Assembly: GCF_901875555.1 (NCBI RefSeq)
Contig: NZ_CABFMD010000002.1
Coordinates: 1 to 64,000 of the forward strand
Direction: 5' to 3'
DNA from: Streptococcus parasanguinis
GTDB lineage: Bacteria > Bacillota > Bacilli > Lactobacillales > Streptococcaceae
DNA length: 64,000 nucleotides
How positions within the stretch are numbered: the stretch's first letter is position 1; each line of letters starts with the position of its first letter. The position numbers and the translations under genes are program-made. Below are positions 17,262-25,316 of this stretch, in pieces. The notes beneath the pieces were generated by a model. It was not told the DNA's origin. It searched no databases and worked only from the letters and a program-made list of their open reading frames with translations.

Positions 17262-18924
17262 ACTCTTGATCTTATTAGGCCTTCTTGCCTTGTTCTGGAC
17301 TTATCCAGTGGCTGCAGAATCTTATAGCGATCTCTTTATCAAGATCACAGATGCAACAACCGCTGTAGAAAATAAGAACCAGGATAAGGCCAAGGAATTG
17401 ATCGCTGAGATTCAGGATAATTTTGAATCCAAAAATTACCATGATTCCAAGGCAGGAAAAAAAGTTAGCCAAGCTCTAGCTATAAAAGGGGAGGTAACCA
17501 AAGAGGATCTCACCAAGATTTCATCAGCCTTGCTAGCTTTTGAAAAAGAGCAAAATCCGGTCGATTTAGAGGCAGAAAAAGACAAACTCGTGAGTCGGCT
17601 CGCTCCTTACTTTAAGAATTTACAAGATGCCATTACAGCTAAGGATCTGGATAAAACCCGTCAAACCTATGCAGATCTCAATAATACCTGGACACGAAAT
17701 GAAGCAGTGGTAAGAGATCATAGCACAGCCTACTATGGCAAAATCGAGACGGCCATTTCGCTCTTACGTAGTAGCATTGAAACAGAGCCTACTGACTTCA
17801 CCAGCATCCAGTCCTCCTATGATGACCTCAAAAATGGGATTGATGCCTTTGTAAAAGGAGAAGCGATTAGCAGTGCTAGTACGGATTTGACACTGAAAGA
17901 TGGGATCAAGCTTTTGGAGAAGGCGCTAAGCCAATTCCAATCCGGCGACGATCAATCTGCTACAGCAACTATGAAGCAGTTCATCACCATCTGGCCAACC
18001 ATTGAGGGGGATGTCAGCACGACCAATCCAAGTCTCTACACGCGAGTAGAGAGTGAATCCCCGGTCATTATGGTTAAGGGGAAAGAAAAGACCTATCAAG
18101 AGAAATTACAAGCCTTGATCAGGGACCTGTCTGCGATTGATACGACAGCTTCTTACAACGCTTTTGATGCTATGTTGATTCTTCTGCGTGAAGGTGTAGA
18201 AGCGCTTCTGATCGTCATGGCGCTTGTAACGACCCTTAAGGCTGCCAAGATGAGGAAAGGCCTCAAATGGGTCTACGGTGGAGCTTTTGCGGGTGTTCTT
18301 GCCAGTGCAGCGATCGCTCTTGTTCTGCAAGTAGCTTTTCCAGCTGTGACTTCGGGGTCTAACCGGGAAATTATTGAAGGGGGCGTTGGGATTTTCGCTG
18401 TAGTCATGATGATCCTCATTGGAATTTGGCTCCACAGCAAGTCCTCTGTCAAACAGTGGAATGCCTTTATGGATCGTCAGATGAAGACGGTAACGGCTAC
18501 AGGAAGTTTTGTTTCTATGTTTGCCCTCAGTTTCTTAGCAGTCTTTCGTGAAGGGGCTGAGACCATTCTCTTCTATGTTGGAATCATTCCACGGATTACA
18601 ACTGCTCATTTCATACTAGGAATCGAGCTTGCCATAGCCGTTCTCATTATCATTGCAGTGGCGATGACCAAGGCCAGTCAAGCCATCCAACCTCATCGGA
18701 TCTTTTTCATTCTGACGTGGTTGATTTACGCCTTGGCCTTCAAGATGCTCGGTGTCAGCATCCACGCCCTGCAGTTGACTAATATCCTACCGAACCATTT
18801 GGTCAATGAACTTCCAACCATCGATTGGGCAGGGATCTATCCAAGCTGGGAAGTTCTTCTTTCTCAACTACTCTTTGTGGCTCTGATCGCTCTTATCACG
18901 GTGAGACAACATGGCAAAGAGTAG
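17239..18924 (+). CDS. efeU: FTR1-family high-affinity iron permease with large N-terminal extracytoplasmic domain
   Basis: A 561-residue protein. A signal peptide (LLILLGLLALFWTYPVAAES) is followed by a helical domain of about 280 residues outside the membrane, then the seven-helix FTR1 permease. The permease has both R-E-x-x-E iron motifs: REGVE at 317 and REGAE at 437. Starts with TTG 17239 preceded by a strong AAAGGAGG, inside the end of efeB; no ATG alternative retains the signal peptide. The long N-terminal domain differs from the short E. coli EfeU and resembles other Firmicute forms. Confidence 0.92.
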   Translation: MVKHSLNKLLILLGLLALFWTYPVAAESYSDLFIKITDATTAVENKNQDKAKELIAEIQDNFESKNYHDSKAGKKVSQALAIKGEVTKEDLTKISSALLAFEKEQNPVDLEAEKDKLVSRLAPYFKNLQDAITAKDLDKTRQTYADLNNTWTRNEAVVRDHSTAYYGKIETAISLLRSSIETEPTDFTSIQSSYDDLKNGIDAFVKGEAISSASTDLTLKDGIKLLEKALSQFQSGDDQSATATMKQFITIWPTIEGDVSTTNPSLYTRVESESPVIMVKGKEKTYQEKLQALIRDLSAIDTTASYNAFDAMLILLREGVEALLIVMALVTTLKAAKMRKGLKWVYGGAFAGVLASAAIALVLQVAFPAVTSGSNREIIEGGVGIFAVVMMILIGIWLHSKSSVKQWNAFMDRQMKTVTATGSFVSMFALSFLAVFREGAETILFYVGIIPRITTAHFILGIELAIAVLIIIAVAMTKASQAIQPHRIFFILTWLIYALAFKMLGVSIHALQLTNILPNHLVNELPTIDWAGIYPSWEVLLSQLLFVALIALITVRQHGKE

Positions 18925-19630
18925 AGCAGATAAAATGACCATTGTCGAGCACTTGGTCGAATTTCGAAAACGTTTGATCGCAGTGGTCTTGTGTTATATT
19001 ATCGTCTTCATCCTAGCCTTTGTATTTGGAGGAGAACTCTACCAAGTATTGACGGCTAGCCTGCATCAAAAATTGCTGGTATTGGGGCCAAATGATATCC
19101 TCTGGATCTATGTATCGCTGGCCAATCTTACAGCCTTTAGTCTGACACTGCCCTTTATTGTCTACCAGATTTGGCAATTTGTGAGACCGGCTTTGAGGGA
19201 GAAGGAGGCGCGAGCAGTCTTTGCCTACATCCCAGCTAGCTTTATTTGCTTTGTGCTGGGGCTTGCATTTGGTTATTTCTTTGTCAGCCCAGCGATTTTA
19301 GAGGTCTTGATGCGCTTGGGAGAAGGACTGTTTGATACCCAATTAACGGCACAAAATTATTTAACCTTCTTATGGCACACCACCTTGCCTTTAGGAGTCT
19401 TGTTTGAGTTACCAGTTTTGGTCGCTTTTCTGACCTCAATTGGGCTTTTGACACCACAGTTTTTAATCACCTATCGTCGTTACGCTTACTTTGTCCTGCT
19501 GGTCTTAGCCGTCGTGCTAACCCCTGCAGACTTTATCAGTGACTTGGCCATGACACTCCCTTTGATCCTCTTATTTGAAGTGAGTGTCGCCATCAGTAAA
19601 GTCATCTATTCGAGAAAAAGGAGAAACTAA
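18911..19630 (+). CDS. tatC: Sec-independent protein translocase TatC
   Basis: A 239-residue, six-helix TatC, the signal-binding core of the twin-arginine exporter. The N-terminal VEHLVEFRKRLI and LPFIVYQIWQFVRPALREKE segments are characteristic. Overlaps efeU by 14 bases, so it is translationally coupled. Few streptococci have a Tat pathway; here it is tied to the Tat-dependent peroxidase EfeB. Confidence 0.95.
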   Translation: MAKSRADKMTIVEHLVEFRKRLIAVVLCYIIVFILAFVFGGELYQVLTASLHQKLLVLGPNDILWIYVSLANLTAFSLTLPFIVYQIWQFVRPALREKEARAVFAYIPASFICFVLGLAFGYFFVSPAILEVLMRLGEGLFDTQLTAQNYLTFLWHTTLPLGVLFELPVLVAFLTSIGLLTPQFLITYRRYAYFVLLVLAVVLTPADFISDLAMTLPLILLFEVSVAISKVIYSRKRRN

Positions 19631-19827
19631 TGGGAATTTTACGTGATATTGGAGCACCAGGTTTGATCATCATCATCTTGGGTGCCCTCTTGATTTTTGG
19701 ACCAAAACGCCTGCCTGAGTTGGGCCAGTCTATCGGTAAAATGTTTGCTGAATTTAAGACAGCTGTCAATAAAGGTAGTGAAGAAGCCGATCAAGACGCA
19801 AAAGAAGATAAGAAAGAAAAAGAATAA
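19630..19827 (+). CDS. tatA: Sec-independent protein translocase TatA
   Basis: A 65-residue protein with a short N-terminal membrane helix (GLIIIILGALLIFGPKRLPEL), an amphipathic helix with FxFK-like GKMFAEFKTA, and a charged tail. TatA forms the pore; there is no TatB, so this is the minimal TatAC type. The ATG shares a base with the tatC stop. Last gene of the efe-tat operon; no clear terminator is seen behind it. Confidence 0.94.
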   Translation: MGILRDIGAPGLIIIILGALLIFGPKRLPELGQSIGKMFAEFKTAVNKGSEEADQDAKEDKKEKE

Positions 19828-19849
19828 TCAGACAATTTTCAAAATTCTA

Positions 19850-19878
19850 TTGAGTTCGATTGCATAAAAAGGTATAAT
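19850..19878 (+). promoter_or_regulatory. Promoter of the 36-residue membrane peptide gene
   Basis: TTGAGT, 17 bases, TATAAT. It starts 23 bases after the tatA stop, so the small gene has its own promoter. Confidence 0.75.
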
Positions 19879-19913
19879 AAGACAAGTACTTGCAATCGAT
19901 GAAGGAGGAAACC

Positions 19914-20024
19914 ATGATTATTACGATTTTGTCACTCATTTTTTATTTCAGCTATATCGGATTCTTATGCTGGTTGGTCGTAAAAATTGTTGAAAAATTG
20001 TTCAATTTCTTGTTGAACCGTTAA
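19914..20024 (+). CDS. Small hydrophobic membrane peptide, 36 residues, unknown function
   Basis: ATG 19914 has GAAGGAGG ideally placed before it, a consensus promoter upstream and a terminator right after the stop. The peptide starts MIITILSLIFYFSYIGFLCW and ends in KLFNFLLNR: one membrane helix with a basic, amphipathic tail. I do not recognise the family. The complete set of signals argues for a real gene. It could be a regulatory membrane peptide or a type I toxin-like peptide; no antisense RNA was identified. Confidence 0.7.
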   Translation: MIITILSLIFYFSYIGFLCWLVVKIVEKLFNFLLNR

Positions 20025-20033
20025 TGAAGAAAC

Positions 20034-20065
20034 AATCCATTTCACAACAAGTGAGTGGATTTTTT
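20034..20065 (+). terminator. Terminator of the small membrane peptide gene
   Basis: AATCCA...TCAC / GTGA...TGGATT stem followed by TTTTT. Confidence 0.75.
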
Positions 20066-20139
20066 GTATCCAATTCATTTGGAAAGAATAAATCAAAGAG
20101 GTCCTAACGGTCTCAGATTGAATATAAAGTCATATAAAA

Positions 20140-20275
20140 AAACTTTCCTTAAGTGAGTACGGACGTCAGCGAACTTCTTCGAAGTTCCATGACTAATTAT
20201 TGAGCCTAAGGTCTCAATAATTCCGAGTGCCTGAAACGTTATTGTTTCAGGCACTTTTCCCACAGCGGAAAGTTT
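20140..20275 (+). other. Multi-hairpin structured intergenic element (four-way junction)
   Basis: An outer 9-bp helix (AAACTTTCC 20140-20148 with GGAAAGTTT 20267-20275) encloses three hairpins. Hairpin A, 20165-20193: GTCA, internal loop, GAACTTC-TTC-GAAGTTC, loop, TGAC. Hairpin B, 20195-20222: AATTATTGAG with CTCAATAATT. Hairpin C, 20226-20255: AGTGCCTGAAAC with GTTTCAGGCACT, then TTTT. No ORF uses this stretch. It may be a structured RNA, a mobile repeat with secondary structure, or a DNA cruciform element. It occupies most of the 460-base gap between the small peptide and the broken gene. Confidence 0.6.
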
Positions 20276-20323
20276 CGATATTTTATCACCTTATTCTACT
20301 TTATAATAGTTTATTTACATTCT

Positions 20324-20348
20324 AAGAGACCCTTTTGGGCTCTTTTGT
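20324..20348 (+). terminator. Terminator-like hairpin downstream of the structured element
   Basis: AAGAG-A-CCC, TTTT loop, GGGCTCTT, then TTG. A TATAAT at 20302-20307 precedes it, without a good -35. Confidence 0.5.
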
Positions 20349-20377
20349 GTATCTAATTCCCCTAGCTAGTGACGAAC

Positions 20378-20406
20378 TTGATCTTCAAACTGTATTTCGG
20401 TATGAT
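20378..20406 (+). promoter_or_regulatory. Promoter of the broken gene at 20487
   Basis: TTGATC, 17 bases, TATGAT, 80 bases before the ATG. Confidence 0.5.
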
Positions 20407-20486
20407 AGTAGGGAGTAGAATTACGGTTTAGTTGTGTAGGGCTGACTGAGTAATATACAAGTGGCTGTAGATAAGAAGGAGAAGGA

Positions 20487-21407
20487 ATGAAGAGATTTAA
20501 AAAGATTGCAATGTTGTCTGTGATTTTTGTCGCAATTTTAGGATTTTTTGTCTATAAATACTACCAAGATAAACAAGAAAAAGAAGATTATTACAATAAT
20601 GTGTACACTTATAGTGGTGACTACGAAATTGGTGATTATGTATTTCTAGGAGATAAGGGAATCGTAGCAAAATGGGTTAGTTAAGATCCGGAAGAAGATA
20701 ATCAAATTCGTAAGTACCTTAAAAACGATCCACAAAGTAAAGTCGAATATAATAACGATGATGTTATTATAGCAGGTGCTCGTTTTATCATTAGACAAAA
20801 TATTAAAACGATGTCACGAAAAAAAGGTGGAAGTACCTATCTTTTATTAATATATGATACAAAAGATAAAACTTTAAAAAAGAAAGAAGTTGATGTATTA
20901 AAATGGCTTCGCGAAAAAGGTGATGGCTGGGGATTAAGTACAGTTGGTCCATATTTAAATATACTACCTAGCGGAAAAGAAGTGTTGTCAATCAATATTC
21001 AAAAGAATACAGAAAAAAAGGTGAATGGTATTCCGGTCTCTAAGACAGAGATTAAACCATTTTATTTAGATTTGGAAACGGGTAAATTCACTGATTATCA
21101 GAAGGACAGTAAAAAAATAGAGGGATTATATTATTTACTCAATGAAAATTATCAAGGTATCACTTTACCAGGGGATAAATTATTAAATTATGGGCTAGAT
21201 TTAAACTATAATACTGTAAACATCAAAAAAGAATTATTTTTCCGAAATAAAGATCTACCAATTCAGAAAGAATATCCGAATGCTTATAAAATCTTAAAAG
21301 AAAAGGACAGTGCTTATTATCCAACTTTTAATGGTGATCGTAGTTCAAAAGAAATTCTTGATCATTTATCCCCACTTATACCAGAAGGTAACAAAGTTTT
21401 AAATTAG
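20487..21407 (+). pseudogene. Membrane-anchored extracytoplasmic protein broken by one in-frame stop
   Basis: A strong AGAAGGAG precedes ATG 20487. The frame gives an N-terminal membrane anchor (KKIAMLSVIFVAILGFFVY) and 65 residues, then TAA at 20682-20684. After it the same frame continues without a break for 240 more codons (from DPEEDNQIRKYL) to 21407. The intact product would be about 306 residues: one N-terminal helix and a hydrophilic Lys/Asp/Tyr-rich outer domain. The plan and size match the gene at 24361-25284, possibly a diverged paralogue. Family not recognised. A sequencing error or regulated readthrough are alternatives to a true null allele. Confidence 0.8.
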
Positions 21408-21450
21408 GTAGACTCAATCATTGTTTTAATAGCTTCGAAAGGTTGTTTTC

Positions 21451-21957
21451 ATGATTCGTAAAGAAAAAATTAATGGTCACGTCTACAATATTTCCTTAAA
21501 TGACAAAACGCTTCAAAAAGGATGGTATTTGATTGTGACAGACCAACACCAAGAGTACATAGTGAAAAGGAATTGCAGCCTTTCTACAAAGAGATCCTTT
21601 GCCATTTATCAAACAAACTATTCATTTAGTAAACATACACATAACCAAAACGTGAGAAGTAGGAAAGGTCTATCATACCTTGGAGCAACTGTTGTGATAG
21701 CTACGCTCATTCGTTTACTTACTCCGTATCAATTATGGTTAGGTCCTACCATTAAAGCAACAAACTATTTTCAAGGCACGGTACATTTACTATCTTTGGT
21801 TTTTGCGGTGACCGTCTCATTTATTTTTGTTGCTGTGTTTAGGAAAATGAAATTAAAAGCCTTTCTAAAAGGTAAAAAGGCGGATTTGAAGTATATTGGT
21901 AGAGTTAAAACACTGACCCCATTAAAAGTAACGAAAGAAGGAGTGGATTTTTGGTAA
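21451..21957 (+). CDS. Unknown two-helix membrane protein
   Basis: A 168-residue protein. Residues 1-65 are soluble (INGHVYNISLNDKTLQKGWYLIV), followed by two membrane helices around 72-90 and 108-128 and a basic tail. AAAGG lies about 11 bases upstream. Its stop overlaps the next ATG by one base. No family recognised with confidence. Position in a run of small AT-rich genes suggests an accessory, possibly immunity-type, function; that is only context. Confidence 0.65.
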   Translation: MIRKEKINGHVYNISLNDKTLQKGWYLIVTDQHQEYIVKRNCSLSTKRSFAIYQTNYSFSKHTHNQNVRSRKGLSYLGATVVIATLIRLLTPYQLWLGPTIKATNYFQGTVHLLSLVFAVTVSFIFVAVFRKMKLKAFLKGKKADLKYIGRVKTLTPLKVTKEGVDFW

Positions 21958-22181
21958 TGAAGAAACGAATATTTCAAAAAGGCTTGGGTTATGGAATATT
22001 ATTTCTCGTTTTCATTCTTCCGATGTTTTTATTTGCTTATTTTGTCCAATTGAGGGTATTCTTGATTGTACCGATTGTGCTTTATTTGGTTCTATTTTTC
22101 AATGGTGTTATTGTGAGTGATCATGATCGGATGACTGAATTTGAAATTTCAAGCGAAAGTATAAAACAAGTGGAGGGATAG
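21957..22181 (+). CDS. Unknown small two-helix membrane protein
   Basis: A 74-residue protein, mostly two hydrophobic helices (GYGILFLVFILPMFLFAYFV and VFLIVPIVLYLVLFF), with a short acidic tail ending SIKQVEG. Starts at ATG 21957 in a TAATG overlap with the previous gene, so it is translationally coupled. The pair may form one membrane complex. Not recognised. Confidence 0.6.
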   Translation: MKKRIFQKGLGYGILFLVFILPMFLFAYFVQLRVFLIVPIVLYLVLFFNGVIVSDHDRMTEFEISSESIKQVEG

Positions 22182-22182
22182 T

Positions 22183-22650
22183 ATGCGTAAAGAATTTCTC
22201 GTTTATCAAAACAAAGTATACTCTAATTTTGTGAATTATATAAATGATTACATCCTACTTTCGGAAGATCCAGCGATGCTGGAAGAAGGTTATATTCCCT
22301 ATAGTTCCTATGTATGTGATGCCGGAGAAGGCGTATACGGGAAGATTGTGCCTTATAGTGAAGTTACGCAAAGATATGTGGTTTGTGATCGTGTTTTGTA
22401 TAAAGAACATGAATTTACAATTGCTGGTCAAAAACGGGATGATGATGATTTTACTGCACCCGATTCTTATGTGCGAATCTTAGTTTTTGATAAAGAATTT
22501 CTAATTGAAAACAATTTAGCTGATGATGCTGTATTAATGGATGATAAATATGGTCAGACCATGTATGCATCAGGAAAAATCCCTATTAGCGAAGTAACCA
22601 TTCTACGTCGCAGAAAGGATTTGCCAGTAGACCGAAGGAGAAAAATATGA
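22183..22650 (+). CDS. Unknown soluble acidic protein
   Basis: A 155-residue protein without signal peptide or membrane helix, rich in Tyr, Asp and Glu (ILLSEDPAMLEEGYIPYSSY), ending in a basic RRRKDLPVDRRRKI. GGAGG precedes the ATG. The stop overlaps the next ATG in an ATGA. Family not recognised. Confidence 0.6.
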   Translation: MRKEFLVYQNKVYSNFVNYINDYILLSEDPAMLEEGYIPYSSYVCDAGEGVYGKIVPYSEVTQRYVVCDRVLYKEHEFTIAGQKRDDDDFTAPDSYVRILVFDKEFLIENNLADDAVLMDDKYGQTMYASGKIPISEVTILRRRKDLPVDRRRKI

Positions 22651-23522
22651 AATCAGTTAGTTTTACAATAAAAAGCAAGCAATCACTAAGGATTGGTGAG
22701 GTGCTTCAAGCAGAACTCTTTGAATGTTACAGCGTTTCCGCTAAGGATGCAGGATTAAAGCCATCTGCAGACTCTCTTATTTCGGATTTCCATTCTGTTC
22801 AGTTTGGAGTCAAAGGGAAGTCTAGTTTAGGTTTCCGTCTAGCTTTTGACGGTCAAGCCTATCAGGTATCTGTTCCAGATTTGGCGACAGCTTCTGACTG
22901 GACTGGGGCCTTGATGTTCTTGAAAACCTTGCTCCTTATCTTAGATGTAAGTGTGTGTGAACATGATGGCGTGGACTATGATAAAGATTCCGTTCTTGAT
23001 TTTCATTTCATGGATATTTTCTTATCAGCTCTTTCGGAATTGACTAAGGAAGTAAAAGTTCATCCTATCGTGGAAATCATGGGAGTGAAACGTCCCATTT
23101 ACATCAATGAACTCTATCTAGGACAAATTATCCATGTGCCGGATGATCAACTCTTAAATAGTTATGACCAGCGCTTGCGCTTTACCCAACAGCTAAATGC
23201 TTATTACTCTGAGCAGCAAGTTTTTAAAGTAGAGCAAAATGGTGAGGATATCATTATCCCTATCAATTATCTAAATAGTGAAGCGCGGACAGTCCTACCA
23301 GCATACCCTGAGTTGGAACCTCAATATTTGCAACAGTATCGAGGAAGTAAGGTTGCAGTAGCACGATTATTCATTATGACAGCCGATGATGAAAAACTAG
23401 CCGAGGTTCCTTATCGACAATTCTTAGAGTCGTTGACCGAGGGCATCTATATGCTGGATGCTAAATATGTTCTCGTAGACCCGATTTCACCTGAGATGTT
23501 GCAGAAGTCATCACAAAACTAA
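22647..23522 (+). CDS. Unknown protein, DUF4299-like
   Basis: A 291-residue cytoplasmic protein with GAAGGAG before the ATG and a 4-base overlap with the previous gene. The plan (HSVQFGVKGKSSLGFRLAFDGQAYQVSV, then TASDWTGALMFLKTLL, and a C-terminal YRQFLESLTEGIYMLDAKYVLVDP) resembles, from memory, the streptococcal DUF4299 family. No function is known for that family. The match needs a profile search. Confidence 0.55.
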   Translation: MKSVSFTIKSKQSLRIGEVLQAELFECYSVSAKDAGLKPSADSLISDFHSVQFGVKGKSSLGFRLAFDGQAYQVSVPDLATASDWTGALMFLKTLLLILDVSVCEHDGVDYDKDSVLDFHFMDIFLSALSELTKEVKVHPIVEIMGVKRPIYINELYLGQIIHVPDDQLLNSYDQRLRFTQQLNAYYSEQQVFKVEQNGEDIIIPINYLNSEARTVLPAYPELEPQYLQQYRGSKVAVARLFIMTADDEKLAEVPYRQFLESLTEGIYMLDAKYVLVDPISPEMLQKSSQN

Positions 23523-23637
23523 TATTCTAAGAAAATGATTATTTTGAAAATGTAGATTAGACTCTTAAATTTGCTGGGAAGCTAACTAATTATCCCAATA
23601 AGGTTTAGAGGTAAAAATAAAGAAAGAATAAGTTTGT

Positions 23638-24282
23638 ATGCGACAAATAAAAGGAAATGGGTTTATTATTACTGAAGAAAATGGCAATTATACGATGTCT
23701 TGGATGACAGGAGGTTTGCAAGATAGAGAAGTTAGCTATCCAGTTAGTAAAGAGTTGGTAGATAAGGCTTTGAAGTCAGAACAGGATGCTTATGAGGTAG
23801 AACTATTTTTAGCGACTGGAGAATGGGTAACAAAGAAAAGCAAGGATGTAGCTAGACAAAATTATTTTAGGTCATCACCTGTTCGTATTTTAGTAAATCC
23901 GTCATCTATTAAAGAGCTATTCTCTGATAAAGAATTTGAAGAATTGTTATATAAGGCTATATCTGAAAAACTAAACCCAACAGAACTCGATTCTATTGGT
24001 GTAGTTGAAAATCATTTAGAGCTTCTTCTGGTGGATCCAGTGGGCTGGCAGGAAGAGATAGAAGCAGTCCATTTGGAAATTCTGCAAGAAAAAATTAACA
24101 ATTACATTCACTTTCTCGAAAGCAAGCAGTATGTGGAGCGATATGGCGATAAGTTTGATAAGAAAATCATCCATATCACCTTCCAATATTCTCCGTCGGA
24201 TAACGGCTTAGCCTTCCTCGCAGCTGTTCAGAAGTCTTTGCAAGGAACAGATATGAGTTTGAAGATAGAAGTACCGGAGTAA
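23638..24282 (+). CDS. Unknown protein with DUF6572-like C-terminal domain
   Basis: A 214-residue soluble protein. Residues 1-90 form an unknown domain (GNGFIITEENGNYTMSWMTG). Residues about 105-214 (LDSIGVVENHLELLLVDPVGW...HLEILQEKINNYIHFLESKQYVE) resemble DUF6572, a domain I associate from memory with immunity-type loci. The ribosome site is weak (AAGAAAG). 115 bases of AT-rich spacer with no clear promoter precede it. Confidence 0.5.
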   Translation: MRQIKGNGFIITEENGNYTMSWMTGGLQDREVSYPVSKELVDKALKSEQDAYEVELFLATGEWVTKKSKDVARQNYFRSSPVRILVNPSSIKELFSDKEFEELLYKAISEKLNPTELDSIGVVENHLELLLVDPVGWQEEIEAVHLEILQEKINNYIHFLESKQYVERYGDKFDKKIIHITFQYSPSDNGLAFLAAVQKSLQGTDMSLKIEVPE

Positions 24283-24360
24283 TACTAAACCCTCGTTTAA
24301 TCGAAATAGTTTGTGTAAAAAACTAAGAATTGATTGATCTCTAAAAATAGATAGGAGTAT

Positions 24361-25284
24361 ATGAATCGAATGAAATATCTAAAGGCCCTCAGCTTTCGAA
24401 CTAAGGTGATTATGGGTTTAGCTTTGTTAGCTCTCTTTGCCTCCTCAGCTTATTCCTACGCCTGGCCTAAATATGTTCAGTGGAAGGAAGACCATGAAGT
24501 ACAGATTGTTAAAACAAAGGTTGAAAGAATAGAAACTTTTGGATCTCAGAATCGCTATGTTTTTCATAAGACAAGTAGACCTAATGGTTCATATGTTTTA
24601 TCTAATCATTTTGTTACAAAGAATGCTAAATTTGTAGGCAGAGGATCTAATCAGCCGGTTGAATTATCATTTGATGTCTATGATCTTAATCATTTGAAGA
24701 ATCCACCGAAAAAGATTGATGTGGTCAAACTTTTACAAACCTATGATCAGAGATACAAACTGGACTTTCAGGCAAGAAGAGGATATTCGGATAATGGTAG
24801 AGATTATATGGTTCTTTCTTTGGTAAATAAGGAAAACGATAAAGATAAGAAAGAAGTTGCTTTAGATTTAGAAAGTGAGAAGATTATGCGGGCACTTTCT
24901 GAAGATAAGACGGAAACTAAATGGATCCCCTTTTCGTTTTCTTACACCAATCTAGACGACATAACTACTGAGTATGGTTTTATAAGTTATTATGATTTAT
25001 CATATAATGAAGATGATGACGGTAGAAAGAATACTAATCTAAATTTTCTAAAGGAATACCCTAGTTACTATAAAGATATGAAAGGGTTAGCTAGAGTAGA
25101 AGTTAGACAAGGAGACTACAATGATCCGGAAGCTATTTTCCAAGATATGCGCCATTGGTTTGCGCCAGTTGGTCAGGATAAATTAGATGTTATTGCAACA
25201 GATCCAAAGACAAATGAGCAAACTCCGATCAATACGTATCAGGAATACAAGGAGTGGTACGAAACACATCGAGATCACTTATAG
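24361..25284 (+). CDS. Unknown membrane-anchored extracytoplasmic protein
   Basis: A 307-residue protein with one N-terminal membrane helix (VIMGLALLALFASSAYSYAW) and a hydrophilic outer domain rich in Lys, Asp, Tyr and Asn. TAGGAG lies just before the ATG. Size, anchor and general composition parallel the broken gene at 20487-21407, and both contain KEYPS/N-Y-type segments near the C-terminus. Function unknown. Confidence 0.6.
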   Translation: MNRMKYLKALSFRTKVIMGLALLALFASSAYSYAWPKYVQWKEDHEVQIVKTKVERIETFGSQNRYVFHKTSRPNGSYVLSNHFVTKNAKFVGRGSNQPVELSFDVYDLNHLKNPPKKIDVVKLLQTYDQRYKLDFQARRGYSDNGRDYMVLSLVNKENDKDKKEVALDLESEKIMRALSEDKTETKWIPFSFSYTNLDDITTEYGFISYYDLSYNEDDDGRKNTNLNFLKEYPSYYKDMKGLARVEVRQGDYNDPEAIFQDMRHWFAPVGQDKLDVIATDPKTNEQTPINTYQEYKEWYETHRDHL

Positions 25285-25316
25285 TTTTTAGAATTTTAAC
25301 AGTTAGGACAGAACAC

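Noticed and set aside
20487..25284. Assigning the island as LXG/T7SS immunity genes
   Set aside because: No toxin, WXG100 or secretion gene is visible, and I could not match any protein to a known immunity family with confidence.
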